Shown here: in pieces, positions 9,556-18,880 of the stretch
Numbering within the stretch: position 1 is the first letter of the stretch
Layout of the letters: every line of letters begins with the position of its first letter
Source of the DNA: Aquimarina sp. BL5
GTDB lineage: Bacteria; Bacteroidota; Bacteroidia; Flavobacteriales; Flavobacteriaceae
Length of the DNA stretch: 64,000 nt
Reading direction: 5' to 3'
NCBI RefSeq assembly: GCF_003443675.1
Contig: NZ_CP031963.1
Span: 1,201,501 to 1,265,500 of the forward strand
The notes under the pieces: model-generated
The model's input: the letters and a program-made list of their open reading frames with translations, nothing else
What the model was told of the DNA's origin: nothing
The model's database searches: none
Translations under genes and position numbers: made by a program

Positions 9556-10713
9556 TTATTTTGAATTAAAATTAACTTTTAAGCTATCAAACCCCACTTT
9601 ACGCTTAAACTCCCCTAAGTTCTCAATGTTTTCTTTACTATCTAGTAAGTCTATTGATTGCACTTTTCCTATTAATGTATGAATTAAAACTTTCATTATT
9701 TGGCGAGCATGTGTCGCCCCTAAGCAATTATGAACACCAAATCCGAATGCCACATGTGGATTTATTTTTCTGTCCAAAACAACTGTATTTGCATTTTCAA
9801 AAACTGACTCATCACGATTTGCTGAAGCCCAATTTAACGAAATTCTAGTGTCGGCTTTCACTGCATGTTCACAAACCTGGGCGTCTTCTGTTACGACCCG
9901 ACCCATTTGGGTTAATGGTGAGAAATAACGAATCAATTCTTCTATAGCGAAGTTAATTGATGCTGGATCACTACGTAATTTTTCTAACGCTTTAGGATGT
10001 TCTGAAAAATAAGCGATAGAATTTGAAACTATATTAATTACAGTATCTCTTCCTCCTGCAAAAGTTAAAATAATAACTCCTTTAATTTCTTCTTTGGTAA
10101 GCTTTCTACCGTTTACTTCGGATTCCAACAATTTTGAATAGAAATCTTCTCCAGGTTTTTTTATACTATTTTCAATTTGAACATCAATATATTTGTATAA
10201 TACATTCGCTTTATCTGCATCCAATGCCGTTTCTTCACTTCTAAAAACATGGGTGCCCCAAGAAATCCATGTTTCCGACTCCGAAAAAGGCACATTAAAT
10301 AACAGTGTCAATGCTCTGGACTGTAATACTAACGCAAATTCTCGAATTACTTCTACAGTATCTTTCTTTAGAGATTCTTCAACTATAGTTGTTATTATTT
10401 TTTTTAGCTCTATCTGATAATTTTCTTCTAAAGGGCGCTTAAACCAGGCTTCTACAAGTGTTCTGTAATCGCCATGCATTGGTGGATCTACCTCAAACGG
10501 AATTTGACGAATATCCCTAATATTAACCTCTGAAGGAATTACAATCCGCCCAGGTTCAGCACCAGACTGAAACATTTTCCAATTATGTGCGCATCTACGA
10601 ACATCTTTATGACGCAATGCCATCACAACGTGATCATCTTGATCATCCATTTCTCCAATACCTTTTTCTAATCTGGCTTTTTCAAAAGGATCTAAAAATT
10701 CGCTTTTTTTCAT
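9556..10713 (-). CDS. Cytochrome P450, candidate methyl-sugar O-demethylase (CYP236-like)
   Basis: This 385-residue soluble bacterial P450 has the I-helix oxygen-activation motif AGGRDT at 219-224, the K-helix ExxR in EELIR at 258-262, and the haem loop FGFGVHNCLG with the thiolate ligand Cys330. The N-terminal segments MDDQDD, LRHKDVR, MFQSGAEPGR and FEVDPP recall, from memory, the CYP236A enzymes of marine flavobacteria that oxidatively demethylate 6-O-methyl-D-galactose from agar and porphyran, releasing formaldehyde. The assignment to that subfamily is recognition, not a computed alignment. The complete electron-transfer chain and an ADH follow in the same operon. No agarase, porphyranase or galactose pathway gene is visible. 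The neighbours are xylose genes, so the actual methyl-sugar is open. Confidence 0.85.
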   Translation of the reverse strand: MKKSEFLDPFEKARLEKGIGEMDDQDDHVVMALRHKDVRRCAHNWKMFQSGAEPGRIVIPSEVNIRDIRQIPFEVDPPMHGDYRTLVEAWFKRPLEENYQIELKKIITTIVEESLKKDTVEVIREFALVLQSRALTLLFNVPFSESETWISWGTHVFRSEETALDADKANVLYKYIDVQIENSIKKPGEDFYSKLLESEVNGRKLTKEEIKGVIILTFAGGRDTVINIVSNSIAYFSEHPKALEKLRSDPASINFAIEELIRYFSPLTQMGRVVTEDAQVCEHAVKADTRISLNWASANRDESVFENANTVVLDRKINPHVAFGFGVHNCLGATHARQIMKVLIHTLIGKVQSIDLLDSKENIENLGEFKRKVGFDSLKVNFNSK

Positions 10714-10845
10714 TACTGTATCTTATAAAAACCTTATTTACTTCACTAACATTTTTAAACATTCTGCTAATAATTCTGCAGTAAAATTTCCTTCAGATTA
10801 CCCATTTTTTCAATTTCTCATTCATAATTTAATGGATAGTAAGAA

Positions 10846-11769
10846 TTATATAATCTGTTTCTCCGTGTCTTCATTCGCATATTCTTCAACAGCAACAGTC
10901 CAACTAATTTCATAATCTTGTCCTACCTCAAGAACTTGCAATCCTATCTCATTGTTAAGACTATCTGCAATACCTGTCAAAGGTTCAATCGCTATGAAAT
11001 TTGGTGTTTCTGGCGTATACAATTGCAAAAAATTCCGAGTTGATGTTGTACTTATCGTTAATCCATATTCAGGTGTTATAAATTCAACCACGTTATCCGT
11101 TAACATGTAACAATCATCTAACTTATTGTCCATAATTCGTAATGCTGCGTTTTGTACATAGTCTTCAACACCAGAAGGAATTAGTTGACTGTCAACTTTA
11201 AGTTTTTTGTAACTGTTAAAATTCACATGACTATTATAAAGGTTTTCACTTTTAAAATAAGGATGCCAACCTATAGTAAAAGGGAATGAATCTGAACCCG
11301 TATTTTTTACTTTTACCGTTAAAATTAATGCGTTCTTTTTTAATCTATATGTTATAAATAATTCATATTTGAATGGGAAACCAATAGATGTGCCTTCATT
11401 TATATAGTGTAATGTTACCGAACCAAAATCTAAGGTTAATTCAGAGCTTTTTAACTCCATTTTTTTATTATACACTAAACCATGAAGGGCATTATTTCTA
11501 CCATTATCGTTACAGTTTAATTGGTAGGTTTTATTATTATAATTGTAGGTTCCATTTTTTACTCTATTTACAAACGGAAACAAAATAGAAGATGCATATG
11601 TATCTTCATAAGTTAGCGGATTCATAGCTATCACTTGGGTATTATTCAGTTTGAGATTTAGTAAGCTTGCACCTTGATCTAAACTTATTTTTGCTCTTGA
11701 CTGAGCCTTATTATCAAAAAGTTCTATGAACTCTAACCCTTCTTCTTTATGAATTATTTGTTTGTACAA
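10846..11769 (-). CDS. galM: Aldose 1-epimerase (mutarotase)
   Basis: This 307-residue galactose-mutarotase-fold protein interconverts alpha and beta anomers of aldoses such as galactose, glucose or xylose. Family landmarks are NPLTYEDTYASSILFPFVNR with the substrate-binding arginine near residue 68, NALHGLVYN with the catalytic-site histidine near 96, and FTIGWHPYF with the second histidine near 166. It has no signal peptide, so it acts in the cytoplasm. It begins 1 bp after the stop of the regulator gene, so the two are one transcript. A 132-bp gap separates it from the P450; no clear promoter or terminator is visible in that gap. Confidence 0.9.
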   Translation of the reverse strand: MYKQIIHKEEGLEFIELFDNKAQSRAKISLDQGASLLNLKLNNTQVIAMNPLTYEDTYASSILFPFVNRVKNGTYNYNNKTYQLNCNDNGRNNALHGLVYNKKMELKSSELTLDFGSVTLHYINEGTSIGFPFKYELFITYRLKKNALILTVKVKNTGSDSFPFTIGWHPYFKSENLYNSHVNFNSYKKLKVDSQLIPSGVEDYVQNAALRIMDNKLDDCYMLTDNVVEFITPEYGLTISTTSTRNFLQLYTPETPNFIAIEPLTGIADSLNNEIGLQVLEVGQDYEISWTVAVEEYANEDTEKQII

Positions 11770-11770
11770 T

Positions 11771-12769
11771 TTATAACGATTTTCTAATGATCAAACTATT
11801 TGGATTTTCTACTTGATTATACTCGCCCGCAAGTATCATTTCTGCCAAACGCTTACCCATTAAATTAAAATCTGTAGATATGGTCGTAATACCACCTTCT
11901 AAAATTTCCTTCAATAACGTCTCGTTGTATGAAATTATACCTACTTCTTCTCCTAGTATTAATTGTTGCCCTTTTATTTTCTTTATAGTTCTTATTAAAT
12001 TTTTATCATCAAGCAGAATATAAAGGTCTCCTTTTTTTAAAACTCTATCTTTAATTGAAGTAATAATGTTATATTCAAAACCTTGATTTTCACAGAACAT
12101 TTTAAATCCTGAAAGAATACCCATAGGTTGTATTTCTGGTGAAAATGACAGAATAATTTTCTTATATTTTTCTATAAGCGTTATTGCTTTTAAAAGGCCG
12201 CTGTAAATATCTTTTTCAAAGTTTTGATGTACTGACGGATACATATTTAACTCTGTATGCATCTGGTCCAAAATAAAAACTTTATCAGCCGGTAACTGTC
12301 TAAGTATTTCCTGTGAATTTTTTAGGTTAGCAGGCATAATTACATAATGACTATAGTCTCCAACATTATCATTAATGAGCTTACTAAACATTTCTTTATT
12401 AAAATGATGAAAAAAAATATCTACTTGAACATTAGTACCTAGAGTATGTAAAAAAGAATTATACAAATCTTCTTTAAAAGCATTTAATTCATCAAACAAC
12501 AAAAACACTCTTTGCTTAACATTAATATCTTCACTAATCACATAATAACCTTTACCAACTTTGGATTCTATAATACCTCTTATCTTTAATTCACTAAATG
12601 CCATCAAAACTGTATCTCTAGAGAGTGAGTGCTGATTTTTAATACTATTTAAAGATGGTAATTTATCCCCCTTTTTTAAAGCACCATTAACTATAGCCTG
12701 CTCAATAGCCATAACTATTTGCCTATACTTTGGTACACTGGACTCATTGATGTTTTGTACTATATCCAT
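11771..12769 (-). CDS. GntR/LacI-type hybrid transcriptional regulator (sugar-responsive)
   Basis: This 332-residue protein has an N-terminal GntR winged helix-turn-helix (about 10-75, with YRQIVMAIEQAIVNGALKKG, KLPSLNSIK and SRDTVLMAFSELKIRGII) joined to a periplasmic-binding-protein-like effector domain from about 85 to the end. This is the AraR/XylR-type layout in which a sugar releases or alters DNA binding. It is the first gene of the leftward operon that carries the P450 system and symporter, so it is probably autoregulated. A canonical promoter overlaps its start, and a tandem 10-bp repeat adjoins the -33 box. The bound sugar is unknown; xylose or a methyl-sugar is inferred from the operon content. 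Confidence 0.9.
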   Translation of the reverse strand: MDIVQNINESSVPKYRQIVMAIEQAIVNGALKKGDKLPSLNSIKNQHSLSRDTVLMAFSELKIRGIIESKVGKGYYVISEDINVKQRVFLLFDELNAFKEDLYNSFLHTLGTNVQVDIFFHHFNKEMFSKLINDNVGDYSHYVIMPANLKNSQEILRQLPADKVFILDQMHTELNMYPSVHQNFEKDIYSGLLKAITLIEKYKKIILSFSPEIQPMGILSGFKMFCENQGFEYNIITSIKDRVLKKGDLYILLDDKNLIRTIKKIKGQQLILGEEVGIISYNETLLKEILEGGITTISTDFNLMGKRLAEMILAGEYNQVENPNSLIIRKSL

Positions 12770-12773
12770 TAAA

Positions 12774-12803
12774 CAAATATAGAATAATATTTTAATTCAA
12801 CAA
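12774..12803 (-). promoter_or_regulatory. Promoter of the gntR-galM-P450 operon
   Basis: On the minus strand TTG (12803-12801) is separated by exactly 19 bp from TATATTTG (12781-12774), a perfect match to the Bacteroidota consensus TTG-N19-TAnnTTTG. The box ends only 4 bp before the ATG at 12769, so the transcript should be leaderless or nearly so. Confidence 0.65.
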
Positions 12804-12822
12804 CTAGTAGGTACTGGTAGGT
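12803..12822 (+). promoter_or_regulatory. Tandem 10-bp direct repeat, candidate operator
   Basis: ACTAGTAGGT is followed directly by ACTGGTAGGT, 9 of 10 identical. The pair adjoins the -33 box of the leftward promoter. It ends 17 bp upstream of a TACCTTCG box (12840-12847) that could serve the rightward genes. A one-turn periodicity fits two subunits bound on the same DNA face. The regulator encoded alongside is the obvious candidate to bind here. Confidence 0.45.
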
Positions 12823-12869
12823 TTTTGATTTATATTTATTACCTTCGTTAAATACTATATAAGACTCGA

Positions 12870-13055
12870 ATGAAAGATAAAGTGGATGTCCCTTTTCTAT
12901 ACGTATCAATGGATCTTGTTAAAAAAAAGTCAGTATGGGTTACTAAAAAAGAGCAATATCAAATGATCAACTCTGCCTGCGAATGGCATAAAACTCAAGA
13001 AACAAAAAAGTGTAAGTCATTTCATTATAATACATTTATAACTTCTTATTTATAA
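12870..13055 (+). CDS. Small ORF, unknown
   Basis: This 61-codon frame lies between the regulator promoter region and the formylglycine-generating enzyme, 7 bp before the latter's ATG and on the same strand. Codon use looks like that of the neighbours. The product is basic and hydrophilic with two Cys and two Trp, without a signal peptide. I recognise no family. It could be a small protein, a remnant of a longer gene, or part of a leader. Its close spacing to the next gene is the only contextual support. Confidence 0.35.
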   Translation: MKDKVDVPFLYVSMDLVKKKSVWVTKKEQYQMINSACEWHKTQETKKCKSFHYNTFITSYL

Positions 13056-13062
13056 AACGTAT

Positions 13063-14139
13063 ATGAAATTTAACTGTTTTAGATATTTAATTTTTGCAAG
13101 TTTAGGTTGCCTCATTTTTTTAAGTTGTAAAGAAGAACCCAAAAATACACCTAAAGTTAAAATTGAAGTTGCAACCCCGACAGGCATGGTCTGGGTTAAA
13201 AATAAAACATTTTTACTAGGTGCAAAGAATGATGACAAATATGCCATGAATAGAGAAAAACCATCACATTTAGTAACTGTTGATGGTTTCTTTATAGACA
13301 TCACAGAAGTAACTAACAAACAATTCAAGGCTTTTGTAGAAGCAACTAACTACATCACTGTTGCCGAAAGAGCAATTAACTGGGAAGATATGCAAAAAGA
13401 ACTGCCGCCGGGTACTCCTAAACCTCCTGACTCTATCTTACAACCAGGAAGTTTACTATTTAATAAAAACGTGGATGCTGTAGTTAATATGCAAAACTAC
13501 GCACAATGGTGGACCTGGAAAATTGGCGCAAACTGGAAACATCCCCAAGGTCCTAATTCTTCCATAGATGGACAAGATAATTACCCTGTAGTGCACGTTG
13601 CTTATGAAGATGCTCTAGCCTATTGCAAATGGGCAAACAGAAGACTACCTACAGAAGCTGAATGGGAAGCTGCTGCACAAGGAACACATAGTGACGCTAT
13701 TTTTACTTGGGGAAACGATGCAGAACTACTAAACCAAAAAGCAAATACATGGCAAGGAATTTTTCCTACAGAAAACGAACCTATTGATGGCTACGAATAC
13801 ATAGCTCCTGTCAAATCTTTTGAGCCTAACACTATTGGATTATATGATATGTCTGGAAACGTATGGGAAATAACAAATGATTTATTCAACATTAATCATT
13901 ATCAAAAATTGGATAAAAATAAGACCTTAATAAACCCAAAAGGTGCCAGTAGGTCATTCAACCCCGATAATCCTTATGTCCAAGAGCATGTGATTAAAGG
14001 AGGATCTTTTCTTTGCCATGCTTCTTACTGTGCAAGTTTTAGGATTTCATCTAAAATGGGGTTTAGTCCAGATTCTGGTTCAGACCACGTCGGATTTAGA
14101 ACAGTTGCTACAAAAGAGATGTTGTCTTCAAAAAGATAA
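13063..14139 (+). CDS. Formylglycine-generating enzyme (sulfatase-activating), lipoprotein
   Basis: This 358-residue protein has a lipoprotein signal (LIFLSC, lipid on Cys near residue 22) and a full FGE-sulfatase domain from about 40 to 350. Domain motifs are FFIDITEVTNKQF, PVVHVAYEDALAYCKWA, RLPTEAEWE, LYDMSGNVWEI and VKGG-type IKGGSFLC. Both copper-binding catalytic cysteines of true FGEs are kept: Cys318 and Cys323 in CHASYC, followed by GFRTV. It should therefore convert the Cys of the sulfatase CxPxR motif to formylglycine, on the outer side of the inner membrane or at the outer membrane. Many SUMF1-like proteins lack these cysteines, so their presence matters. No sulfatase gene is in the window. 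It is followed by a DUF255 lipoprotein gene in the same direction. Confidence 0.88.
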   Translation: MKFNCFRYLIFASLGCLIFLSCKEEPKNTPKVKIEVATPTGMVWVKNKTFLLGAKNDDKYAMNREKPSHLVTVDGFFIDITEVTNKQFKAFVEATNYITVAERAINWEDMQKELPPGTPKPPDSILQPGSLLFNKNVDAVVNMQNYAQWWTWKIGANWKHPQGPNSSIDGQDNYPVVHVAYEDALAYCKWANRRLPTEAEWEAAAQGTHSDAIFTWGNDAELLNQKANTWQGIFPTENEPIDGYEYIAPVKSFEPNTIGLYDMSGNVWEITNDLFNINHYQKLDKNKTLINPKGASRSFNPDNPYVQEHVIKGGSFLCHASYCASFRISSKMGFSPDSGSDHVGFRTVATKEMLSSKR

Positions 14140-14217
14140 CAGCATCAGATTAACCATCTCTTGAGTAATTTTCGATTTATTTATTAAGTATTATATTCAG
14201 CATAAAATCAAATACGC

Positions 14218-16317
14218 TTGAAAACTCTTTATTATTTCATAATACCATTAATTATTCTTAGCAGTTGTAATCAAAAAAGCGCAACTAGCATTTCTATGCA
14301 TACTAATGACCTTATCAAAGAAACTAGTCCGTACCTCTTACAACATGCTCACAATCCGGTAAACTGGAAAGCTTGGAATGACGAATCCTTAGCATTGGCT
14401 GAAGCTGAAAATAAACTAGTTATAGTTTCTATTGGTTATTCGGCTTGTCATTGGTGCCATGTTATGGAAAAAGAAAGTTTTGAAAACGATTCTGTAGCCA
14501 AACTAATGAATTCAGAATTTGTAAACATAAAAGTAGATCGAGAGGAACGTCCAGATATAGATCAAGTCTATATGACCGCCATACAACTAATGACCGGAAG
14601 TGGCGGATGGCCTTTAAACTGTATCACTTTACCAGACGGACGACCCGTTTTTGGAGGCACTTATTTTACCAAAGACGAATGGCTTAAAGTCTTAAAAGAA
14701 CTATCGGAGCTGTATAAAACAAATCCAGAAAAAGTTATTGCTTATGCCGAAAAATTGACTGAAGGTGTTAAAAACTCAGAATTAATTTCGGTTAACAGAG
14801 AAGAACCTAATTTTACATCAATCGCATTAGATACAACTATTAAAAGTTTTAAAAAACAGTTAGATTATAAAAACGGCGGAACCATGGGCGCCCCAAAATT
14901 TCCAATGCCTTCAAGTTTACATTTTCTTCTAAGACAAAGTATTCAAAATAAAGACGAAGATTTAAAATCTTATGTAAACAAAACTTTGACAAAATTAGCT
15001 AGTGGTGGGATTTACGACCAAATTGGCGGTGGATTTTCTCGATATTCTGTAGATGAAAAATGGCATATTCCACATTTTGAAAAAATGCTTTACGATAATG
15101 CACAGTTAGTTAGTTTATATTCTGATGCGTACTTAGTCTCAAAAAATGAAACCTATAAAACAATTGTCGAAGAAACCTTAAAATTTATCGAAAGAGAACT
15201 AACCCATACCAATGGAGCATTTTATTCCTCTTTGGATGCTGATAGCAAAAATGAAGAAGATGAATTAGAGGAAGGTATCTTTTACTGTTGGACAAAAGAC
15301 GAATTAAAAACACTCTTAAATGAAGATTTTAATCTCTTTAAGGACTACTATAACATTAACAGCTTTGGGAAATGGGAAAACAACCAATACGTTCTGATAA
15401 AAAACAAATCTGATGTAGAATTTATGGCATTGCATAATTTAACAGAAGATCTTCTTCATTCTAAAATTTTAGAATGGAAAAATATTCTAATCGAAGAACG
15501 AGCAAAAAGAGAACCACCAAGAACAGATGATAAAACACTTACCTCTTGGAATGCACTCATGCTTCAAGCTTATATCGATGCTTATCGTGTTTTTGGAAAT
15601 AAAAATTATTTAGAAAAAGCATTAAAAAATGCAACATTCATTAAGCAAAAACAATTAAGATCTGATGGCGGGTTGTACCATAATTTTAAAAATAACAAAA
15701 GTACTATTGAAGGTTTTTCTGAAGATTACGCAGCAGTAATAAAGACTTACATATCACTCTACGAAGTTACATTAGATGAAAATTGGTTAGCAATTGCTAA
15801 TGACTTAATGACATATACCATTACTCATTTCTTAGATAAAGAGAGTGGAATGTTTTATTTTACATCAGATGTTAACAAAAATCTCATTACCAGAAAATTC
15901 GAAATCATCGATAACGTTATTCCATCATCAAATTCAATGTTAGCAAATAGTCTTTTTAAATTAAGCCATTATTACTACAATACATCTTATGAGAAAATGG
16001 CAAGACAAATGCTGAATAATGTAAAGTACGATTTAGAAACATCACCTTCAGGATATTCTAACTGGCTTAATTTATACTTAAATTATGCTAGTCCTTATTA
16101 CGAGATAGCCATTTCTGGAAATAATGCACTCGAAAAATTAAAAGAACTAAACACTTATTACTTACCTAATATTTTAATTGCTGGTGCTTCAAAACAAAGT
16201 GATTTACCATTACTAGAAAACAGATATAATTCAGATAACACCTATATTTATGTCTGTGTAAATGGCTCTTGTAAGCTCCCAAGAATCGATGTAGAAAAGG
16301 CAGTCAAAGAACTTTAA
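14218..16317 (+). CDS. DUF255 thioredoxin-domain lipoprotein (YyaL/SPATA20-like)
   Basis: This 699-residue protein uses a TTG start. That start restores a complete lipoprotein signal (PLIILSSC, Cys near residue 17); the first ATG would remove it. The N-terminal thioredoxin-like domain (about 27-190) begins at [18 protein letters not shown] and has the signature [14 protein letters not shown] with a CxxC. It continues with [16 protein letters not shown] residues ([12 protein letters not shown]) and GSGGWP. The remainder is an alpha/alpha-barrel region with [27 protein letters not shown] and the YSSLDADS segment. The family's biochemical role is not settled. It lies 78 bp after the formylglycine-generating enzyme gene, so co-expression is likely. 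A redox role in handling exported cysteines is conceivable but unproven. Confidence 0.87.
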   Translation: MKTLYYFIIPLIILSSCNQKSATSISMHTNDLIKETSPYLLQHAHNPVNWKAWNDESLALAEAENKLVIVSIGYSACHWCHVMEKESFENDSVAKLMNSEFVNIKVDREERPDIDQVYMTAIQLMTGSGGWPLNCITLPDGRPVFGGTYFTKDEWLKVLKELSELYKTNPEKVIAYAEKLTEGVKNSELISVNREEPNFTSIALDTTIKSFKKQLDYKNGGTMGAPKFPMPSSLHFLLRQSIQNKDEDLKSYVNKTLTKLASGGIYDQIGGGFSRYSVDEKWHIPHFEKMLYDNAQLVSLYSDAYLVSKNETYKTIVEETLKFIERELTHTNGAFYSSLDADSKNEEDELEEGIFYCWTKDELKTLLNEDFNLFKDYYNINSFGKWENNQYVLIKNKSDVEFMALHNLTEDLLHSKILEWKNILIEERAKREPPRTDDKTLTSWNALMLQAYIDAYRVFGNKNYLEKALKNATFIKQKQLRSDGGLYHNFKNNKSTIEGFSEDYAAVIKTYISLYEVTLDENWLAIANDLMTYTITHFLDKESGMFYFTSDVNKNLITRKFEIIDNVIPSSNSMLANSLFKLSHYYYNTSYEKMARQMLNNVKYDLETSPSGYSNWLNLYLNYASPYYEIAISGNNALEKLKELNTYYLPNILIAGASKQSDLPLLENRYNSDNTYIYVCVNGSCKLPRIDVEKAVKEL

Positions 16318-16392
16318 TATACACTACTTAGATATAAATCAGGTTCTAAAACATATTCTTTTATAACAGCACACTACGCGAAGAAGAAACAG

Positions 16393-16426
16393 ACCCTTTG
16401 CTATCTATTGAAAACAAAGGGTTTTT
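16393..16426 (+). terminator. Intrinsic terminator after the DUF255 gene
   Basis: ACCCTTTG (16393-16400) pairs with CAAAGGGT (16415-16422) across a 14-nt loop and is followed by a T run. It also lies just beyond the 3' end of the leftward tRNA gene and may serve that gene too, with a weaker T-rich tail. Confidence 0.6.
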
Positions 16427-16428
16427 CT

Positions 16429-16506
16429 TGGTCGGGATGACAGGATTTGAACCTGCGACCACACGGCCCCCAGCCGTGTACGCTAACCGGACTGCGCCAC
16501 ATCCCG
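16429..16506 (-). tRNA. tRNA-Pro (anticodon GGG)
   Basis: The leftward sequence folds into a cloverleaf. Acceptor stem is CGGGATG with CATCCCG, D stem GCGC/GCGT, anticodon stem CACGG/CCGTG with loop CTGGGGG (anticodon GGG), and T arm GCAGG-TTCGAAT-CCTGT. The discriminator is A, and the terminal CCA is encoded at 16431-16429. Confidence 0.95.
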
Positions 16507-16537
16507 AATTTGGAAAACAAATATAAAAATACTTTTA

Positions 16538-17575
16538 TTAAACTGAAGGATTATTATGCTGTTCTAAAATCTTAATCATCTTAAATGATTTCAACAAATG
16601 AAACAGTCCTGGAAGAATTACTGCACCACCAATAATTAACGATATGCCCAAAACATTGATCACACTATCCGGTGCTATATTATCCAACAAACTAACACTA
16701 TGTGTATCCGTAATTATAATGTTCGGGAAATGAGATACAAAGGCTGCAAGTAAGATCAAAAATACCTGTAACCCCGCAAAAAGTCTACTTAATACTCTCC
16801 TACCCCTTTTTATAGTAATCCAAAGAGGAATCAATATCAATCCCGAAATTACCATAGCTCCAATAGCATAAGGATCCATAATAAATCCTTTTACAAAAGT
16901 AGACTCATTGGCATATCCATAGATAAACGTAATCAAGCCCATTACAAAAACTACAATAGTCGCAATGGTAGCTTTTCTAACATAAATATTTTCTTTTCCC
17001 GATTCGGATTCACCAATAAGTAATACCGAAGACAAAAAAGCACAAAGAGCCGCAAAAAATAACCCAACTAGTATACTGAAAATGTTACACCAAGGTCGTA
17101 CAAAAGCTTCATAAAAAGTCAAGGTACTTACATCTTCTGTAAGTCTAATTTCTCCACTAATAAGTCCTCCGAAAACCATTCCTAAAAATATAGGTGTAAT
17201 CAGACTTGATACTTTAAACATGGCATCATATAATTTCTGAGAATTATCAATCACTGCATCATAGTGTCTAAAAACAAAAGCTACACCTCTAAGTGTTACT
17301 CCGAGTAAAATTATGGTTAATGGAATGTGAAGATTCACTACCAATATATTATAATATGCAGGGAAAGCTATCCATAAAATTACAATCAGAATAATAATCC
17401 AGATATGATTTGCCTCCCATACTGGTCCCATAACTCTATAAATCGTTTTTTTCGTGATTTTCTGATTCTCTTCTGACGAAAACAACTCTACAATACCAGC
17501 GCCGTAATCAGCTCCACCTAAAACAACGTATAAATACAAAGAAAATATCAAAAAGAATAAAACAACGTATAGCAT
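16538..17575 (-). CDS. cydB: Cytochrome bd ubiquinol/menaquinol oxidase subunit II
   Basis: This 345-residue membrane protein has about nine hydrophobic segments. Typical CydB features are GGADYGAGIVEL near residue 20, MGPVWEANHIWIIILIVILW near 49 (the conserved Trp/Glu/His region), and GVTLRGVAFVFRHY near 94. It pairs with CydA to form the high-affinity bd oxidase of the inner membrane, which reduces O2 at low oxygen without pumping protons. It starts 3 bp after the cydA stop. No CydX-like small ORF or cydDC transporter gene was noticed downstream; a tRNA follows. Confidence 0.95.
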   Translation of the reverse strand: MLYVVLFFLIFSLYLYVVLGGADYGAGIVELFSSEENQKITKKTIYRVMGPVWEANHIWIIILIVILWIAFPAYYNILVVNLHIPLTIILLGVTLRGVAFVFRHYDAVIDNSQKLYDAMFKVSSLITPIFLGMVFGGLISGEIRLTEDVSTLTFYEAFVRPWCNIFSILVGLFFAALCAFLSSVLLIGESESGKENIYVRKATIATIVVFVMGLITFIYGYANESTFVKGFIMDPYAIGAMVISGLILIPLWITIKRGRRVLSRLFAGLQVFLILLAAFVSHFPNIIITDTHSVSLLDNIAPDSVINVLGISLIIGGAVILPGLFHLLKSFKMIKILEQHNNPSV

Positions 17576-17578
17576 AAA

Positions 17579-18880
17579 CTAATTATTTTTGGCATTAAGA
17601 ACTTTGATCTGGCGAATCATCAACCAAGTTACTGCAATAGAAAGTGTAACATATACTACTACATACGTATAAAAACTAAATACAATTCCAGGCATTGGTG
17701 TTACGGCATCCTTAGTCCGCATTATTTTATGAATGATCCAGGGTTGTCTTCCAACTTCTGTTACAATCCATCCTGCTTCTAAAGCTATAAACCCGAGTGG
17801 CGCTAATAGTACAAAAAGTAACCAATATTTATTATTCGTAAACCATTTCTTCCTTTTTAAAGAAATGAAATATACTAGTCCTGCTAGCATTAATATTCCT
17901 CCAATACCTACCATCGTCTGAAAAGCATAATGAACAATAGGTACATTAGGTCTTTCATCTTCAGGAAAATCATTTAATCCTTTTACCTCAGCATCAAAAT
18001 CACCAAATGCTAAAAACGATAACATTCCAGGAATAGCAAGCTTATATTTTACTTCTTGAGTTTCTGGATTTACGATACCTCCTATATACAAAGGAGCTCC
18101 TTTTTCCGTATTATAATGCGCTTCCATAGCAGCAAGTTTTACAGGTTGTCGTTCTGCTATATCCTTTGCAGAAATATCACCACTAATAGGTTGCAGAATC
18201 GCTGCAATAGCTCCAAAAGTAATTGCAATCTTAAATGCCTTGGTATGGAGTTTTACTCTTCGTCCCTTAAATACCTGATATGCATGAATTCCTGCTACTG
18301 CAAATCCTGTAGCAGTAAAGGCCGCTAAAGTCATATGTAATGCTTGTGTAAACCAAGCTGGATTTAGCATAGCTTGTACCGGATCAATATTAAGAAACTG
18401 TCCATCGATATAATCAAAACCACTTGGAGAATTCATCCAGCCATTCGCAGCCACCACCAAAATCCCTGAAGCTACTCCTGATAATCCAATAATCACTCCT
18501 GTAAACCAATGAAACTTTTCCGGTAGTTTATTCCAACCGTACAGATAGAATCCCAATGCAATTGCTTCCACAAAAAATGCTGCTCCTTCTAGTGAAAACG
18601 GCATTCCTATAATAGGTCCTGCGTGTTTCATGAATTCTGGCCACAACAATCCTAATTCAAACGACAAAGCTGTACCGGAAACAGCACCTGTTACAAAAAA
18701 GATAGCTACTCCTTTTTGCCAAGCTTTGGTTAGCGTTAAATAGGTTTGATCTTTAGTCTTTAGCCATTTATAATGTGATACTACCATAAAAAAAGGCATC
18801 ACCATACCAATGCAAGCAAAAACAATGTGAAATATAAGGGTGAATGCCATCTGGAGTCTTGCCGCATCAAGGTTTTCCAT
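17579..18880 (-). CDS. cydA: Cytochrome bd ubiquinol/menaquinol oxidase subunit I
   Basis: This 433-residue haem-bearing subunit has the N-terminal segment ARLQMAFTLIFHIVFA with the haem b595/d-region histidine His18, GLLWPEFMKHAGPIIGMPF near 78, EGAAFFVEAIALGFYLYGW near 98, and the family signature TEVGRQPWIIH near 377. Its length indicates the short Q-loop form. It is the first gene of a two-gene operon facing away from a NarL-type sensor kinase; a 313-bp divergent region separates them. Expression is expected to rise under microaerobic conditions, but no FNR-like site was clear. Confidence 0.95.
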   Translation of the reverse strand: MENLDAARLQMAFTLIFHIVFACIGMVMPFFMVVSHYKWLKTKDQTYLTLTKAWQKGVAIFFVTGAVSGTALSFELGLLWPEFMKHAGPIIGMPFSLEGAAFFVEAIALGFYLYGWNKLPEKFHWFTGVIIGLSGVASGILVVAANGWMNSPSGFDYIDGQFLNIDPVQAMLNPAWFTQALHMTLAAFTATGFAVAGIHAYQVFKGRRVKLHTKAFKIAITFGAIAAILQPISGDISAKDIAERQPVKLAAMEAHYNTEKGAPLYIGGIVNPETQEVKYKLAIPGMLSFLAFGDFDAEVKGLNDFPEDERPNVPIVHYAFQTMVGIGGILMLAGLVYFISLKRKKWFTNNKYWLLFVLLAPLGFIALEAGWIVTEVGRQPWIIHKIMRTKDAVTPMPGIVFSFYTYVVVYVTLSIAVTWLMIRQIKVLNAKNN

